A DNA stretch of 64,000 bases from CAZYTX01 sp964650485 (lineage in GTDB: Bacteria > RBG-13-61-14 > DATKZS01), in the NCBI GenBank assembly GCA_964650485.1, contig CAZYTX010000006.1, positions 47,221 through 111,220 of the forward strand, written 5' to 3'. The notes under the pieces were generated by a model. It worked only from the letters and a program-made list of their open reading frames with translations, was not told where the DNA came from and did not search any database. A program made the position numbers and the translations under genes. This document shows positions 35,898 to 46,445 of this stretch, one piece after another (position 1 is the stretch's first letter; each line of letters begins with the position of its first letter).

Positions 35898-36857
35898 ATG
35901 AGCGCGGGACCGGAAATAAGGGCGGTGTTCAAGAACCTGGACCGCATAATAATCGCGGTCTTCGGCATACTGTTGCTTCTCTATCTCTTCTCCGGCATCT
36001 ACGTGGTGGAGGCCAACCAGATGGGGGTGCTCTTCAGGTTCGGGGCCAGGAAGGCGGTGGTCCCGCCCGGGATCGGCTACAGGCTGCCCTGGCCCGTGGA
36101 CCGGGTGAGGAAGGTCAACGTAAAGGAGATGCAGCGCATCGAGGTCGGATTCTGGCCCGAGTCCGGCCAGGTGGAGGAGCTGCTCCCCTACTGCATCACC
36201 GGGGACAAGAACATCATACACAACCGCTACGTTATACAGTACAGGATAGCGGACGCGTCCAACTTCCTGCTCAAGGGGGCGCGGGTAAAAGACACCCTCT
36301 ACGCCCTGGCGCAGGCCGCCATACTGGAGGCCGTGGCCGAGAGGGAGGTGGACCCCATTCTCACCACCGGCAAGGTGGAGATTCAAAGGGACATCGAGCA
36401 GAAACTCAGGAACAAGCTCGATGAGCTGGGCCTCAAGATCGCGGTGCTGGGCGTGGAGAGGCAGTTCGCAAACCCGCCCAACTTCGTGAAAGACGCTTTC
36501 CAGGACGTGGTCAACGCCCGCGAGGAAGAGCGCACCCGCATACACGAGGCAAACGACTACAGGAACCAGGAGATACCCAAAGCCAACGGAGAAGCAGACA
36601 GCATAATCCAGCAGGCCGAGGCCTACAAGGTCTCCCGCATAAGCTCGGCCAGGGGCGAGTCGGACAGGTTCATAAAGCTCTACGACAAGTACAAGAGCGC
36701 TCCCGCAGTGACCCGGCACCGGCTGTTAGTGGAGATGATAGAGCAGGTCCTGCCAAGGACCAAGGTCATGGTCCTTGCCACCGACAAGCAGGGAAAGCCC
36801 ATAAGAATAAAAATCCTCCAGGCGCCCGTGCCCACCACGCCCAGGCTCATGGAGTGA
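35898..36857 (+). CDS. HflK-like SPFH protein
   Basis: 319 residues: cytoplasmic start, one membrane helix (IIIAVFGILLLLYLFSGIYV), SPFH domain (VEANQMGVLFRFGARKAVVP, GYRLPWPVDRVRKVNV) and a helical tail with HflK features (FQDVVNAREEERTRIHEAND, NGEADSIIQQAEAYKVSRIS). Its ATG follows the hflC-like stop with no gap. The operon therefore has two HflK-type and one HflC-type protein, one more than the usual pair. No ftsH is in the window. Confidence 0.88.
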   Translation: MSAGPEIRAVFKNLDRIIIAVFGILLLLYLFSGIYVVEANQMGVLFRFGARKAVVPPGIGYRLPWPVDRVRKVNVKEMQRIEVGFWPESGQVEELLPYCITGDKNIIHNRYVIQYRIADASNFLLKGARVKDTLYALAQAAILEAVAEREVDPILTTGKVEIQRDIEQKLRNKLDELGLKIAVLGVERQFANPPNFVKDAFQDVVNAREEERTRIHEANDYRNQEIPKANGEADSIIQQAEAYKVSRISSARGESDRFIKLYDKYKSAPAVTRHRLLVEMIEQVLPRTKVMVLATDKQGKPIRIKILQAPVPTTPRLME

Positions 36858-36868
36858 CCGCGGCCTTA

Positions 36869-37099
36869 CTACCTGATAGCGTTCAGGTTGGTCCTGGTCC
36901 TCACCCGCCGGGTGGCGAGGTACTTCAAGAAGCTGACCAGCGCGCCCGGCTCTTTGGCCACGTTGTGGATCACGTCCGCGGCGTGAAGCCCCACGTACAT
37001 GATAGGATGAAGCAGCGCATCTCTCAGCGTCTCCATGGCCCGGTCGCGCCTGCCCAGCACGCAGAGCGCCTCGGCCGCGGCCTTTTCTGTCCCGGGTGC
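36869..37099 (-). pseudogene. Remnant of a HEAT-repeat C-terminus
   Basis: 76 codons directly after, and in frame with, the GMC oxidoreductase stop encode AAAEALCVLGRRDRAMETL, then a segment like VGLHAADVIHNV and end NLNAIR. This is the look of helical HEAT-type repeats found, for example, at the ends of some bacterial sulfatases. No start codon of its own with a ribosome site and no remaining catalytic part. Most simply a 5'-deleted gene. Source family uncertain. Confidence 0.5.
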
Positions 37100-38614
37100 T
37101 CATATCCTCTGCTTTACGTGGTCAGCCACGTGTATTGCCAGGGCCATGATGGTGACCTGTGGGTTCACCCCGGGGGCATTGGGAAAGATGGACCCGTCAG
37201 CTATGAACAGGTCCGCTACGTCGTGGGTCTCGCCAAAGGAGTTCACCACCCCCCTTTTTCTGTCCCCGCTCATCCGGCACGTGCCTGTGGGGTGGTTTCC
37301 AATGGGGCTGAAGTCGGTGGGTCCGAGGTCTGCCTCCATTATCAGGCCCGTCTTCGCGGGATCGTGCATGTGGTCCGGGACCTTGTGTATCCCGGGGCAG
37401 ACCATGTAAGCGCCTGATGCGAAGAGCAGGTCCGCGGTGGCTTTCATCGAGACCTGCATGAGCCGGGCGTCCCTTTTGCTCATGTTATAGAGTATTGTGG
37501 GGCTCCATCCCTTTTTGGGGGCGATCACCCTGCCGGTGGTGGTTGCCCTTATCATGGCCCCCCACAGGGTCATGTTCCTGAGCCTTGCCATCATGTCCTT
37601 GTGGGGGAGCCCGAAACCCGGTATGCGTATCCCTATTACGTCCGGAGGGGCCCAGGCGACCTCGATTATGAACCCGTCCCGCCTGAACTCGTCGCAGCAG
37701 TACCCCTGGTTTGGCCCGATCCACCCGCACACGTCTTCATCAAAAAATCCCACCATGCCGGTGGCGGTGTGGTTACACAGGTTCCTGCCCACCAGGCCGG
37801 AGGAGTTCGCCAGCCCGTTCTTCTGGAGCAGCAGGGGCGTGCCCATGGCGCCGCATGAAAGTATGGTGGCCTTTGCCCGCACCTCCATGGTCTTGTCCGA
37901 CGGCTTCAGATTCTCCGGGTTTATAAAGACCCCTTTCACCCCGGCCGCCCTTCCATTCCCGGCGATCACCGTATCCACCCGGCAGTCGGTGTACACCTCT
38001 CCGCCCAGCCCGATGAAGGCCGGCACATAGGTGCGGTCCGTGGAGAGCTTGGCGCCCTCAATGCACCCTGACATGCACACCCCGCAACCCTTGCAGTCCC
38101 TGGAGTTCCTGCGGATGGGATCGCCCTTCCAGCCCAGGGCCTCGCACCCCTTGCGCATGAGCAGGTTATTCATGCCCAGCACATCTTCCGGCTCAGGACT
38201 GATGTTCATGATCCGTTCGACCTCGTCGAATACGGGCGACAGCCCTTCAGGGGTGAGCCCTTCCAGGCCTTCAGCATCCACCCACTCATCGAGCACGTCG
38301 TCCGGGAGCCTGAAGCATATGGCCTCGTTTATCACCGTGGTCCCGCCCACCACCCTTGCCTGCATGGTGGGGATTATCATCCTCCCGGTCATGGCCCTCA
38401 TGCCGTTGTCGCGGTACATCTGGCGCATGGCTGCCCAGGAGTCGGTGGTGAACCTCTCCGGCGGAATGTGGCTCCCTTCCTCCACCAGCACCACGCTCTT
38501 GCCAGCCTGGGCAAGCCTATGGGCCGCGGCTGCGCCGCCCGCGCCCGAGCCTACAACCACAGCGTCCGCGTCCAGCCTGACGCTTCCTTTAAGCTCCTTG
38601 AACTCGTGCATCAT
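37100..38614 (-). CDS. GMC-family FAD oxidoreductase
   Basis: 504 residues. FAD-binding motif DAVVVGSGAGGAAAAHRLAQAG near the N-terminus, VVGGTTVINEAICFRLP, CGAMGTPLLLQKNG, and the C-terminal GMC end NPQVTIMALAIHVADH. A cysteine cluster (CKGCGVCMSGC, near residue 195) is unusual for classical GMC enzymes but common in the cholesterol-oxidase-like branch. Oxidises alcohols, possibly sterols or sugar alcohols. ATG 38614 overlaps the upstream stop (ATGA), giving translational coupling with the small partner. Confidence 0.88.
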   Translation of the reverse strand: MMHEFKELKGSVRLDADAVVVGSGAGGAAAAHRLAQAGKSVVLVEEGSHIPPERFTTDSWAAMRQMYRDNGMRAMTGRMIIPTMQARVVGGTTVINEAICFRLPDDVLDEWVDAEGLEGLTPEGLSPVFDEVERIMNISPEPEDVLGMNNLLMRKGCEALGWKGDPIRRNSRDCKGCGVCMSGCIEGAKLSTDRTYVPAFIGLGGEVYTDCRVDTVIAGNGRAAGVKGVFINPENLKPSDKTMEVRAKATILSCGAMGTPLLLQKNGLANSSGLVGRNLCNHTATGMVGFFDEDVCGWIGPNQGYCCDEFRRDGFIIEVAWAPPDVIGIRIPGFGLPHKDMMARLRNMTLWGAMIRATTTGRVIAPKKGWSPTILYNMSKRDARLMQVSMKATADLLFASGAYMVCPGIHKVPDHMHDPAKTGLIMEADLGPTDFSPIGNHPTGTCRMSGDRKRGVVNSFGETHDVADLFIADGSIFPNAPGVNPQVTIMALAIHVADHVKQRI

Positions 38615-39066
38615 GAGGACTTCACCTCGCCGCAATTCAGCTTGAAGCCAAGCCTGCCCAGCACCAGGGGGTCGTTGTAATAGCCCATCCCCACGATGGT
38701 CTTCAAAAGCACCACCACCATGCGGCGGTAGTAGATGCGGGAGGAGCACCAGTCATGGATGTAGAGCTCCCGCTCCTGCGGGTTTAAGTTCACGAACCTT
38801 TTGAAGCGGCCGATGAAGAGGAATGGCATGAGGTCGAAAAGCACCAGGAGCGCCTTGAGACCAAGCCGCGCCCCCTGCTCTTGGTCCCGGAGGTAGCGGG
38901 CAAGGAAGGCGTGAGAGCCGGTCTGCGAAACGGAAACCGGGAGATCGCCACCGTCCGGTATGAGCGCCTCGGATAAAGACTCGATGATACGGCCGGCGTA
39001 CGGCCCCACCGCGGGCTTGCCGTCCGGCAGAACCACGTCTTTTGCACTCTCCCACGAACGCGACAT
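38611..39066 (-). CDS. Small partner protein of the GMC oxidoreductase
   Basis: 151 residues, helical (FKRFVNLNPQERELYIHDWC, RRMVVVLLKTIVGMGYYNDP), resembling the small subunit-3 type proteins that accompany gluconate-2-dehydrogenase-like GMC enzymes. It may fold or hold the flavoprotein. Cysteines near the end. Start ATG 39066 after AGGAGGGGG; stop overlaps the GMC start by four bases. The pair is a convincing two-gene unit; the family match is by pattern only. Confidence 0.68.
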   Translation of the reverse strand: MSRSWESAKDVVLPDGKPAVGPYAGRIIESLSEALIPDGGDLPVSVSQTGSHAFLARYLRDQEQGARLGLKALLVLFDLMPFLFIGRFKRFVNLNPQERELYIHDWCSSRIYYRRMVVVLLKTIVGMGYYNDPLVLGRLGFKLNCGEVKSS

Positions 39067-39163
39067 GAAAACCCCCTCCTGCGCATAAAGACAGGACTTT
39101 GATAAAAGCCGAAAATACAGCAGACCCTGATTTAATAGCAGGATGAGAGGGGAGTGTCAACTC

Positions 39164-39190
39164 TCCTTTTAATGTCAATCCTTTTAATGT
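39164..39190 (+). repeat. Direct repeat ahead of the small Cys-protein genes
   Basis: TCCTTTTAATGT occurs twice with a 15-base period, about 60-85 bases ahead of the first small gene. Possible operator or simple duplication. Confidence 0.4.
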
Positions 39191-39247
39191 AACCCCAGCC
39201 CGGCTTTTGAGTCTAAATAAAAAAGACCATCTGAAAGGAGAAAGACC

Positions 39248-39436
39248 ATGGAAAAGGAAAGAATACAAATAAGAGCGGCTGAAGGACTGGTGCAACATCG
39301 GGACACGGAAGGGACCCTGTGGTTCTGCCGCGAGGAGCAGCCAGAACCCGGGTGGGAGGGACTGGGATGCCTGAGAGAGGAGTCGGCAAGGTTCGTTCCC
39401 GGCCGTGAGCAAACACTTGAGAGAAGGGAGGTATAA
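39248..39436 (+). CDS. Small Cys protein, paralogue 1
   Basis: 62 residues, no signal peptide. Contains DTEGTLWFC, then thirteen residues, then a second Cys in LGCLREE. The same order (D-x-E-G-x-x-W-x-C, 13-14 residues, G-C, E) occurs in the next gene, so the two are paralogues. GAAAGGAG precedes ATG 39248 at good spacing. Soluble and acidic; the two cysteines and the tryptophan suggest a disulphide or metal site. I know no family. It is separated from the second gene by three bases, hence co-translated. Confidence 0.6.
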   Translation: MEKERIQIRAAEGLVQHRDTEGTLWFCREEQPEPGWEGLGCLREESARFVPGREQTLERREV

Positions 39437-39439
39437 GAG

Positions 39440-39601
39440 ATGGCTGATATCTTGAGAGACGTGTTCAGGAAGAGATTGGAGGAGCAGGTTGACGCAGAAG
39501 GCAGGTACTGGCTTTGCGAGAAGAACCCGAGGATTGACCAGGACATGACCGAGCAGGGATGCTTCCTGCACGATGAGCTGGAGCCCGCTGCCTGCGAGTG
39601 A
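39440..39601 (+). CDS. Small Cys protein, paralogue 2
   Basis: 53 residues: MADILRDVFRKRLEEQ, then DAEGRYWLC, fourteen residues and EQGCFLHDE, ending PAACE. AAGGGAGG lies eight bases ahead of ATG 39440. It shares with the upstream gene the D-x-E-G-x-x-W-x-C and G-C positions. A helical N-terminus and a third, C-terminal Cys are extra. Soluble; function unknown. Conservation between two copies and good ribosome sites argue that both are real. Confidence 0.62.
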   Translation: MADILRDVFRKRLEEQVDAEGRYWLCEKNPRIDQDMTEQGCFLHDELEPAACE

Positions 39602-39633
39602 GTGCCGGGGCTCTTATAGAGTGTTATGATTTT

Positions 39634-39698
39634 TGTCTCACGCAAAGGCGCAGCAAAAATCTTTGCGCCCTCGGCGTCTTTGCGTGATAAATTTCTTC
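39634..39698. repeat. TTTGCG-type repeat, inverted pair
   Basis: The left half (TCACGCAAAGGCGC, minus-oriented) and the right half (GCGTCTTTGCGTGATAAAT) are inverted copies; TCACGCAAAG at 39638-39647 pairs with CTTTGCGTGA at 39678-39687. The right half shares the tail TGATAAAT.TCTTC with the copy at 61.03-61.07 kb. It sits between the small-protein gene and the mutS end and could act as a two-way terminator. Confidence 0.65.
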
Positions 39699-39716
39699 AG
39701 TTTTCTACCAATTCCT

Positions 39717-42422
<2,706 letters not shown>

Positions 42423-42551
42423 GGTTTCCGTTGAAAATACCAGAACACGCCCCATGATTCCAGGAAGGAGCGCCAAGGCGCCGGGCTTGAAAGCCGGGGA
42501 ACGGGTTGATACTATTTTAGGCGCTTGTTTGAGAAACAAAGGAGGGAAGAG

Positions 42552-44735
42552 ATGAATTCTTCAAGAAGGGTTCTTGCTGTTTTTTTATTTGCGCTTTTGC
42601 TCCTGCCCACGCTTTGTCAGGGCCGGGGCATCGGAGGCGACGTGAGTTTCCGCTTCCTCTGGCCCAGTGACCCGGCCGCACCCGGCGAGGAGCGGGTCGA
42701 GCTCGAAACCGAGCACCAGGGCGACTTGAAAGACGTTGAAACGCCTGCGGGCAGGGCATCGGGCAGCCGTATACTGCTGCGTCTCCCTTCAGGGGAGGCG
42801 GTGGCCGGCGCCAGGCTCATGAAGCTCGAGGGCGAGGATGCATGGGTCTTCGAGACGAAGATCAAAAAAGAGATCACCGCGGCCACAGGAGTTTACGAGA
42901 CCCCCCACTTCGCTTTGCCGGCAATAAAGCCGCCCCCCTCGCACTCCAGGGTCTTCACCTTCCGCATTGGCGCCTTTTCACCCCCCACGCACGAGCCCAT
43001 CTCCACCACCGGTCCGGTCATACTCTACAGCGAGGACCTTGAGGTAGTGGTCATCTCACCCCTGGACCACTTCCTCGAGTCCATGACCCAGCCTGTGGAA
43101 GGCGAGTGGAGGTGCGGGTTCGGGGGCATGATAGAGCGCCTGCCCGAGGGCACCATGCGCAGGGTGATGGTGGTCAAGGGCAGGGGCATAAACAATACGG
43201 TGATGAAATGGGGGGACCTCGTAAGGAAGTGGCACGACCACGAGCGCGTGCCCCCTTACCACGACGTGGCACTTTCCAGGCTGGGCTACTGGACTGACAA
43301 CGGGGCCATGTACTATTACAAGACCGCGCCCAAGATGAACTATCATGAGACCCTGATCGCGGTCAAGGAGGAGGCCGACCGCCGCGACATACCCTACGGC
43401 TACTTCCAGATAGACTCCTGGTGGTACCCCAAGGCCAAGACCGGGGGGCTGCTCTCGGCCTTCCGCGGAGGGTGCATAAAGTGGGAGCCGCAGGACAAGC
43501 ACTTCCCCCGGGGACTCGAGTCATTCCAGGAGGAGCTGGGCTTGCCGCTCGTGGCCCACAACCGCTGGTACGACCACAACACGCCCTACTGCGATAAATA
43601 CGAGTGCGTGTACGGCAAGGGTGACAAAACCCCTGCCCTGCCCGTCGAGCCGGAGTTCTGGGACGAGATCATGGACAACGCGGTGCGCTACGGGGTGGCG
43701 GTGTACGAGCAGGACTGGCTCATTACCCAGATGAACCTCATACCCTGGCTGCGCTCGGAACTCGGACACGCGGAGTTGTGGTTCGAGTCCATGGCAGGAG
43801 CCGCGCACGAGCGCGGGCTCACCATGCAGCTCTGCATGGCCCCGCCGGGCTTCTTCCTCCAGCAGATGAAGCACGACCATATCACCCACGTGCGCACCTC
43901 GGGCGACTACCAGGGAGGGGTGCTGAAGACCTACTTCTGGCCCAAATTCCACAAGACCTCGATGTTCGCATACGCGGTGGGGTTCTGGCCCTTCAAGGAC
44001 AACTTCCAGAGCTCGAGCGGGCAGCGCTTCATCAGGAACGAGCGCTGGGCCTACGAGGAGGCGCTGATATCCGTGCTCTCCGGCGGACCGGTGGGCCCCG
44101 CGGACGAGCTGGGAGCGGCCGACCGGGAGCTGCTCATGAAGACCTGCCGGGATGACGGGGTGCTCCTGAAGTCGGACCGGCCGGCAACACCCATAGACCT
44201 GATGTTCCTGGATAACAAAAAGCCCTGGATCGCAAAGACCGAGACCAGCAACCGGACCGGCCACACCTTTTACCTGGCAGCATTTAACATAAGGCCGCTC
44301 AATACCCGGGACAAGTCGGTGTCCTTCCAGGAGCTCGATATCTCCGGCGACTACGGCGTATACGACTACCGATCAAAAAAGATGATAAGGGGCCAGTCCG
44401 GGATAGAATTCGGGAGGATGAAAAAGAACAGGGCCGCGTACTACATTATCGCGCCCCGGCTGGACAACGGCATGTATCTGGTGGGAGAGACCGATAAGTT
44501 CGTGACCCTCAGCAACAAGAGATTCCCGGAGGTCGGGCTCGAGGGGAATGCGCTTTCCATGCAGGTGGAGGGTGTGCCCGGCGAGGATGTCGGTATCTCT
44601 ATTTACGTTACCAGCCCGCCGGAGCGGGCCCGGGGTTGCGAGCTTAAAGGGCTGCCCCCGGGCAAGCAAGAGGGCATGGTGGAGTGCAGTGCGATGATCC
44701 CGGACTCGGGCAAGGCACAGGTGAGCATTGAGTAG
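42552..44735 (+). CDS. Secreted TIM-barrel-like protein, probable glycoside hydrolase
   Basis: 727 residues with a signal peptide (VLAVFLFALLLLPTLCQG). An N-terminal beta-rich half is followed by a barrel-like region with LGYWTDNGAMYYY, GYFQIDSWWYP, HNRWYDHNTPYCDKY, VAVYEQDWL and MQLCMAPPGFF. These recall clan-D/GH31-type barrels: acidic residues at strand ends and many aromatics. A C-terminal beta domain follows. I cannot place it in a named family. Candidate catalytic acids are the Asp of QIDSWW and the Asp of EQDW. Start ATG 42552 after AAAGGAGG. Confidence 0.65.
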   Translation: MNSSRRVLAVFLFALLLLPTLCQGRGIGGDVSFRFLWPSDPAAPGEERVELETEHQGDLKDVETPAGRASGSRILLRLPSGEAVAGARLMKLEGEDAWVFETKIKKEITAATGVYETPHFALPAIKPPPSHSRVFTFRIGAFSPPTHEPISTTGPVILYSEDLEVVVISPLDHFLESMTQPVEGEWRCGFGGMIERLPEGTMRRVMVVKGRGINNTVMKWGDLVRKWHDHERVPPYHDVALSRLGYWTDNGAMYYYKTAPKMNYHETLIAVKEEADRRDIPYGYFQIDSWWYPKAKTGGLLSAFRGGCIKWEPQDKHFPRGLESFQEELGLPLVAHNRWYDHNTPYCDKYECVYGKGDKTPALPVEPEFWDEIMDNAVRYGVAVYEQDWLITQMNLIPWLRSELGHAELWFESMAGAAHERGLTMQLCMAPPGFFLQQMKHDHITHVRTSGDYQGGVLKTYFWPKFHKTSMFAYAVGFWPFKDNFQSSSGQRFIRNERWAYEEALISVLSGGPVGPADELGAADRELLMKTCRDDGVLLKSDRPATPIDLMFLDNKKPWIAKTETSNRTGHTFYLAAFNIRPLNTRDKSVSFQELDISGDYGVYDYRSKKMIRGQSGIEFGRMKKNRAAYYIIAPRLDNGMYLVGETDKFVTLSNKRFPEVGLEGNALSMQVEGVPGEDVGISIYVTSPPERARGCELKGLPPGKQEGMVECSAMIPDSGKAQVSIE

Positions 44736-44766
44736 GTAAAACAGTGAGTGAAAAAAGGAGTTGCAC

Positions 44767-45219
44767 ATGGGCGAGATAAAGGTGGAGAATTCAGCCGAGG
44801 TGAGGGCCCCCGCTGAAAAGGTGTGGGAGCAGTTGACCAACGTGAACTCGTGGCCTGAGTGGAAGCCATTCATGAAAAGGGCGAAGATAGCATCTGGATA
44901 CAAGTCCATTAGCTGCGGCTCGAAGATAAAGATGGGCATCATGATGGCGGGGCCGGCCTCCGTGCCCCTCGCCGTGGAGGTCACCGAGTTCGACAAGCCA
45001 AAAAGACTTGCCTGGGAAGGCGGGGTGGCAGGTCTTCTGCACGCTGTTCATTCCTTTGACATCGAGGACAGGGGAGGCTCGTGCGTGGTCACCTCCAGCG
45101 AGGTGTTCAAGGGGTTGCTCACCAGCGCCCTGCTCCTGCTCGTCACCGAGAAAGACCTGGAAAAGCTTCACCAGGACTGGGTGACGGCCATTAAAAACAG
45201 GCTCGAGAACGGCGCCTGA
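44767..45219 (+). CDS. SRPBCC (polyketide-cyclase-like) protein
   Basis: 150 residues. Typical SRPBCC start (VENSAEVRAPAEKVWEQLTN with NSWPEW), a middle strand EVTEFDKPKRLAWEG, and the C-terminal helix TEKDLEKLHQDWVTAIKNRL. It forms a hydrophobic ligand pocket; no catalytic residues are evident. ATG 44767 is six bases after AAAGGAG; a TTG two codons earlier is possible. Follows the secreted barrel protein by about 30 bases and precedes an anchored protein by seven, so probably in one transcript. Confidence 0.8.
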   Translation: MGEIKVENSAEVRAPAEKVWEQLTNVNSWPEWKPFMKRAKIASGYKSISCGSKIKMGIMMAGPASVPLAVEVTEFDKPKRLAWEGGVAGLLHAVHSFDIEDRGGSCVVTSSEVFKGLLTSALLLLVTEKDLEKLHQDWVTAIKNRLENGA

Positions 45220-45226
45220 AAGCGGG

Positions 45227-45778
45227 ATGCGAGAGTCAATAAAAAGATACGCGGCCTTTGCACTGATAGCGCTTCTGTCCGCCGCGGTGGGCGCGGCCGG
45301 GGGTTTCTCCCTGGTGCTCCTGTGGTCCGAGCCTCCGCAGCACAGAGGAGCGGACGGGTGCGCCAGCGCTCCCGAGTTCGCAAAGGCCGTGGACCGGATC
45401 GAGGCCGGGCTCGAGAAAAACAGGGAGGACATAGGCGCCCTGAGCCTGTACGTGACCGAGGTCAGCGACTTTGTGGCCGGCCTGGAAAGGCGGACCGCGG
45501 ACCGGTTCCTGCGCTCTTCCCTGCCACCGCCCTACGTAAAAAAGATAGACTCTTTCTTTGAGAACACAGAGGCGGCCCGGGACCTGCTCATGGCCAAGGT
45601 GCAGAAAAGGCCCGGCATTACTTTTGGCAAGCCCGTGTTCGTGAGCTCGAAGCTCATTACTGTGCCGTATACGATCTACTCCGAGAAGCACCACCTGCTG
45701 GTCCAGATAAAAATTCTGGAGTTGTACGAGCTTCAGTTCGACGTTGTCTGGGACAGCCTTGAAGGCGAGGAGCCCTGA
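45227..45778 (+). CDS. Membrane-anchored hypothetical protein
   Basis: 183 residues: short basic start, one membrane helix (AFALIALLSAAVGAAGGFSL), a helical segment (FAKAVDRIEAGLEKNREDIG) and an alpha/beta C-terminal part (TVPYTIYSEKHHLLVQIKIL). Probably faces the periplasm. No recognised family. It starts seven bases after the SRPBCC stop. Confidence 0.6.
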   Translation: MRESIKRYAAFALIALLSAAVGAAGGFSLVLLWSEPPQHRGADGCASAPEFAKAVDRIEAGLEKNREDIGALSLYVTEVSDFVAGLERRTADRFLRSSLPPPYVKKIDSFFENTEAARDLLMAKVQKRPGITFGKPVFVSSKLITVPYTIYSEKHHLLVQIKILELYELQFDVVWDSLEGEEP

Positions 45779-45830
45779 AGCGAGTCCCTGAACAAATCAC
45801 GCCCAGTCCTTGCACGGAAGGAGGTTTGAG

Positions 45831-46385
45831 ATGTATTTTGAAAAAGCGGGAGCCGAGAACACCGACCGGGTGATCCAGATAGTGCTCAAGGAGGCAAAGC
45901 AAAGGCGCATCAAGCACCTGGTGGTGGCCTCCACCGTGGGCGACTCGGCAAAGAAGCTCCTGGACGCGGCAAAGGGAGCGGACGTGAAAATAGTGGTTGT
46001 GACCCACAACGTGGGGTTTTCCGGCGATGGCAAGGACGAGTTCGACCCCGCCATCAGGGAGGCCATAACAAACGCCGGCCACAAAGTTCTCACCTGCACC
46101 ATGGCCACCAGGAACATCAACAAGGCGGTGTCAACCAGGCTGGGGGGATACTCGCAGACCGAGATAGTGAACGCGGTGCTCAGGATGTTCTGCCAGGGGA
46201 TGAAGGTGTGCCCCGAGATCGTGGCCATGGCCGCGGACGCGGGGCTGATTCCATTCGACGACGTGATCGCGGTCGCCGGCACCGCCCGGGGCTGGGACAC
46301 CGCGGCGGTGTTAAAGGCCGACTCATCCAACCGCTTCTTCGACATAAAGATAAAAGAGATACTGTGCAAGCCCAGGGTGTTCTGA
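45831..46385 (+). CDS. Stand-alone pyruvate-kinase C-terminal (alpha/beta) domain protein
   Basis: 184 residues. The first half (HLVVASTVGDSAKKLLDAA, IVVVTHNVGF) is the fold of the pyruvate-kinase C-terminal domain without the catalytic barrel. The second half (YSQTEIVNAVLRMFCQGMKV, VIAVAGTARGWDTAAVLKAD) matches the family of small proteins that carry only this domain. Binding of a phosphate ligand as in the allosteric domain is plausible, but the role is unknown. ATG 45831 follows GGAAGGAGG. Confidence 0.82.
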   Translation: MYFEKAGAENTDRVIQIVLKEAKQRRIKHLVVASTVGDSAKKLLDAAKGADVKIVVVTHNVGFSGDGKDEFDPAIREAITNAGHKVLTCTMATRNINKAVSTRLGGYSQTEIVNAVLRMFCQGMKVCPEIVAMAADAGLIPFDDVIAVAGTARGWDTAAVLKADSSNRFFDIKIKEILCKPRVF

Positions 46386-46445
46386 TAAAAGCCGCGCACT
46401 CTATAATACCGGGGGCGGGGGAAATAGACCCGTCCATTCTAAGTC

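Noticed and set aside
37100..37102. Recoding (selenocysteine or readthrough) at the GMC stop codon
   Set aside because: The GMC protein already ends in the normal family C-terminus, and the following frame codes an unrelated HEAT-like segment.
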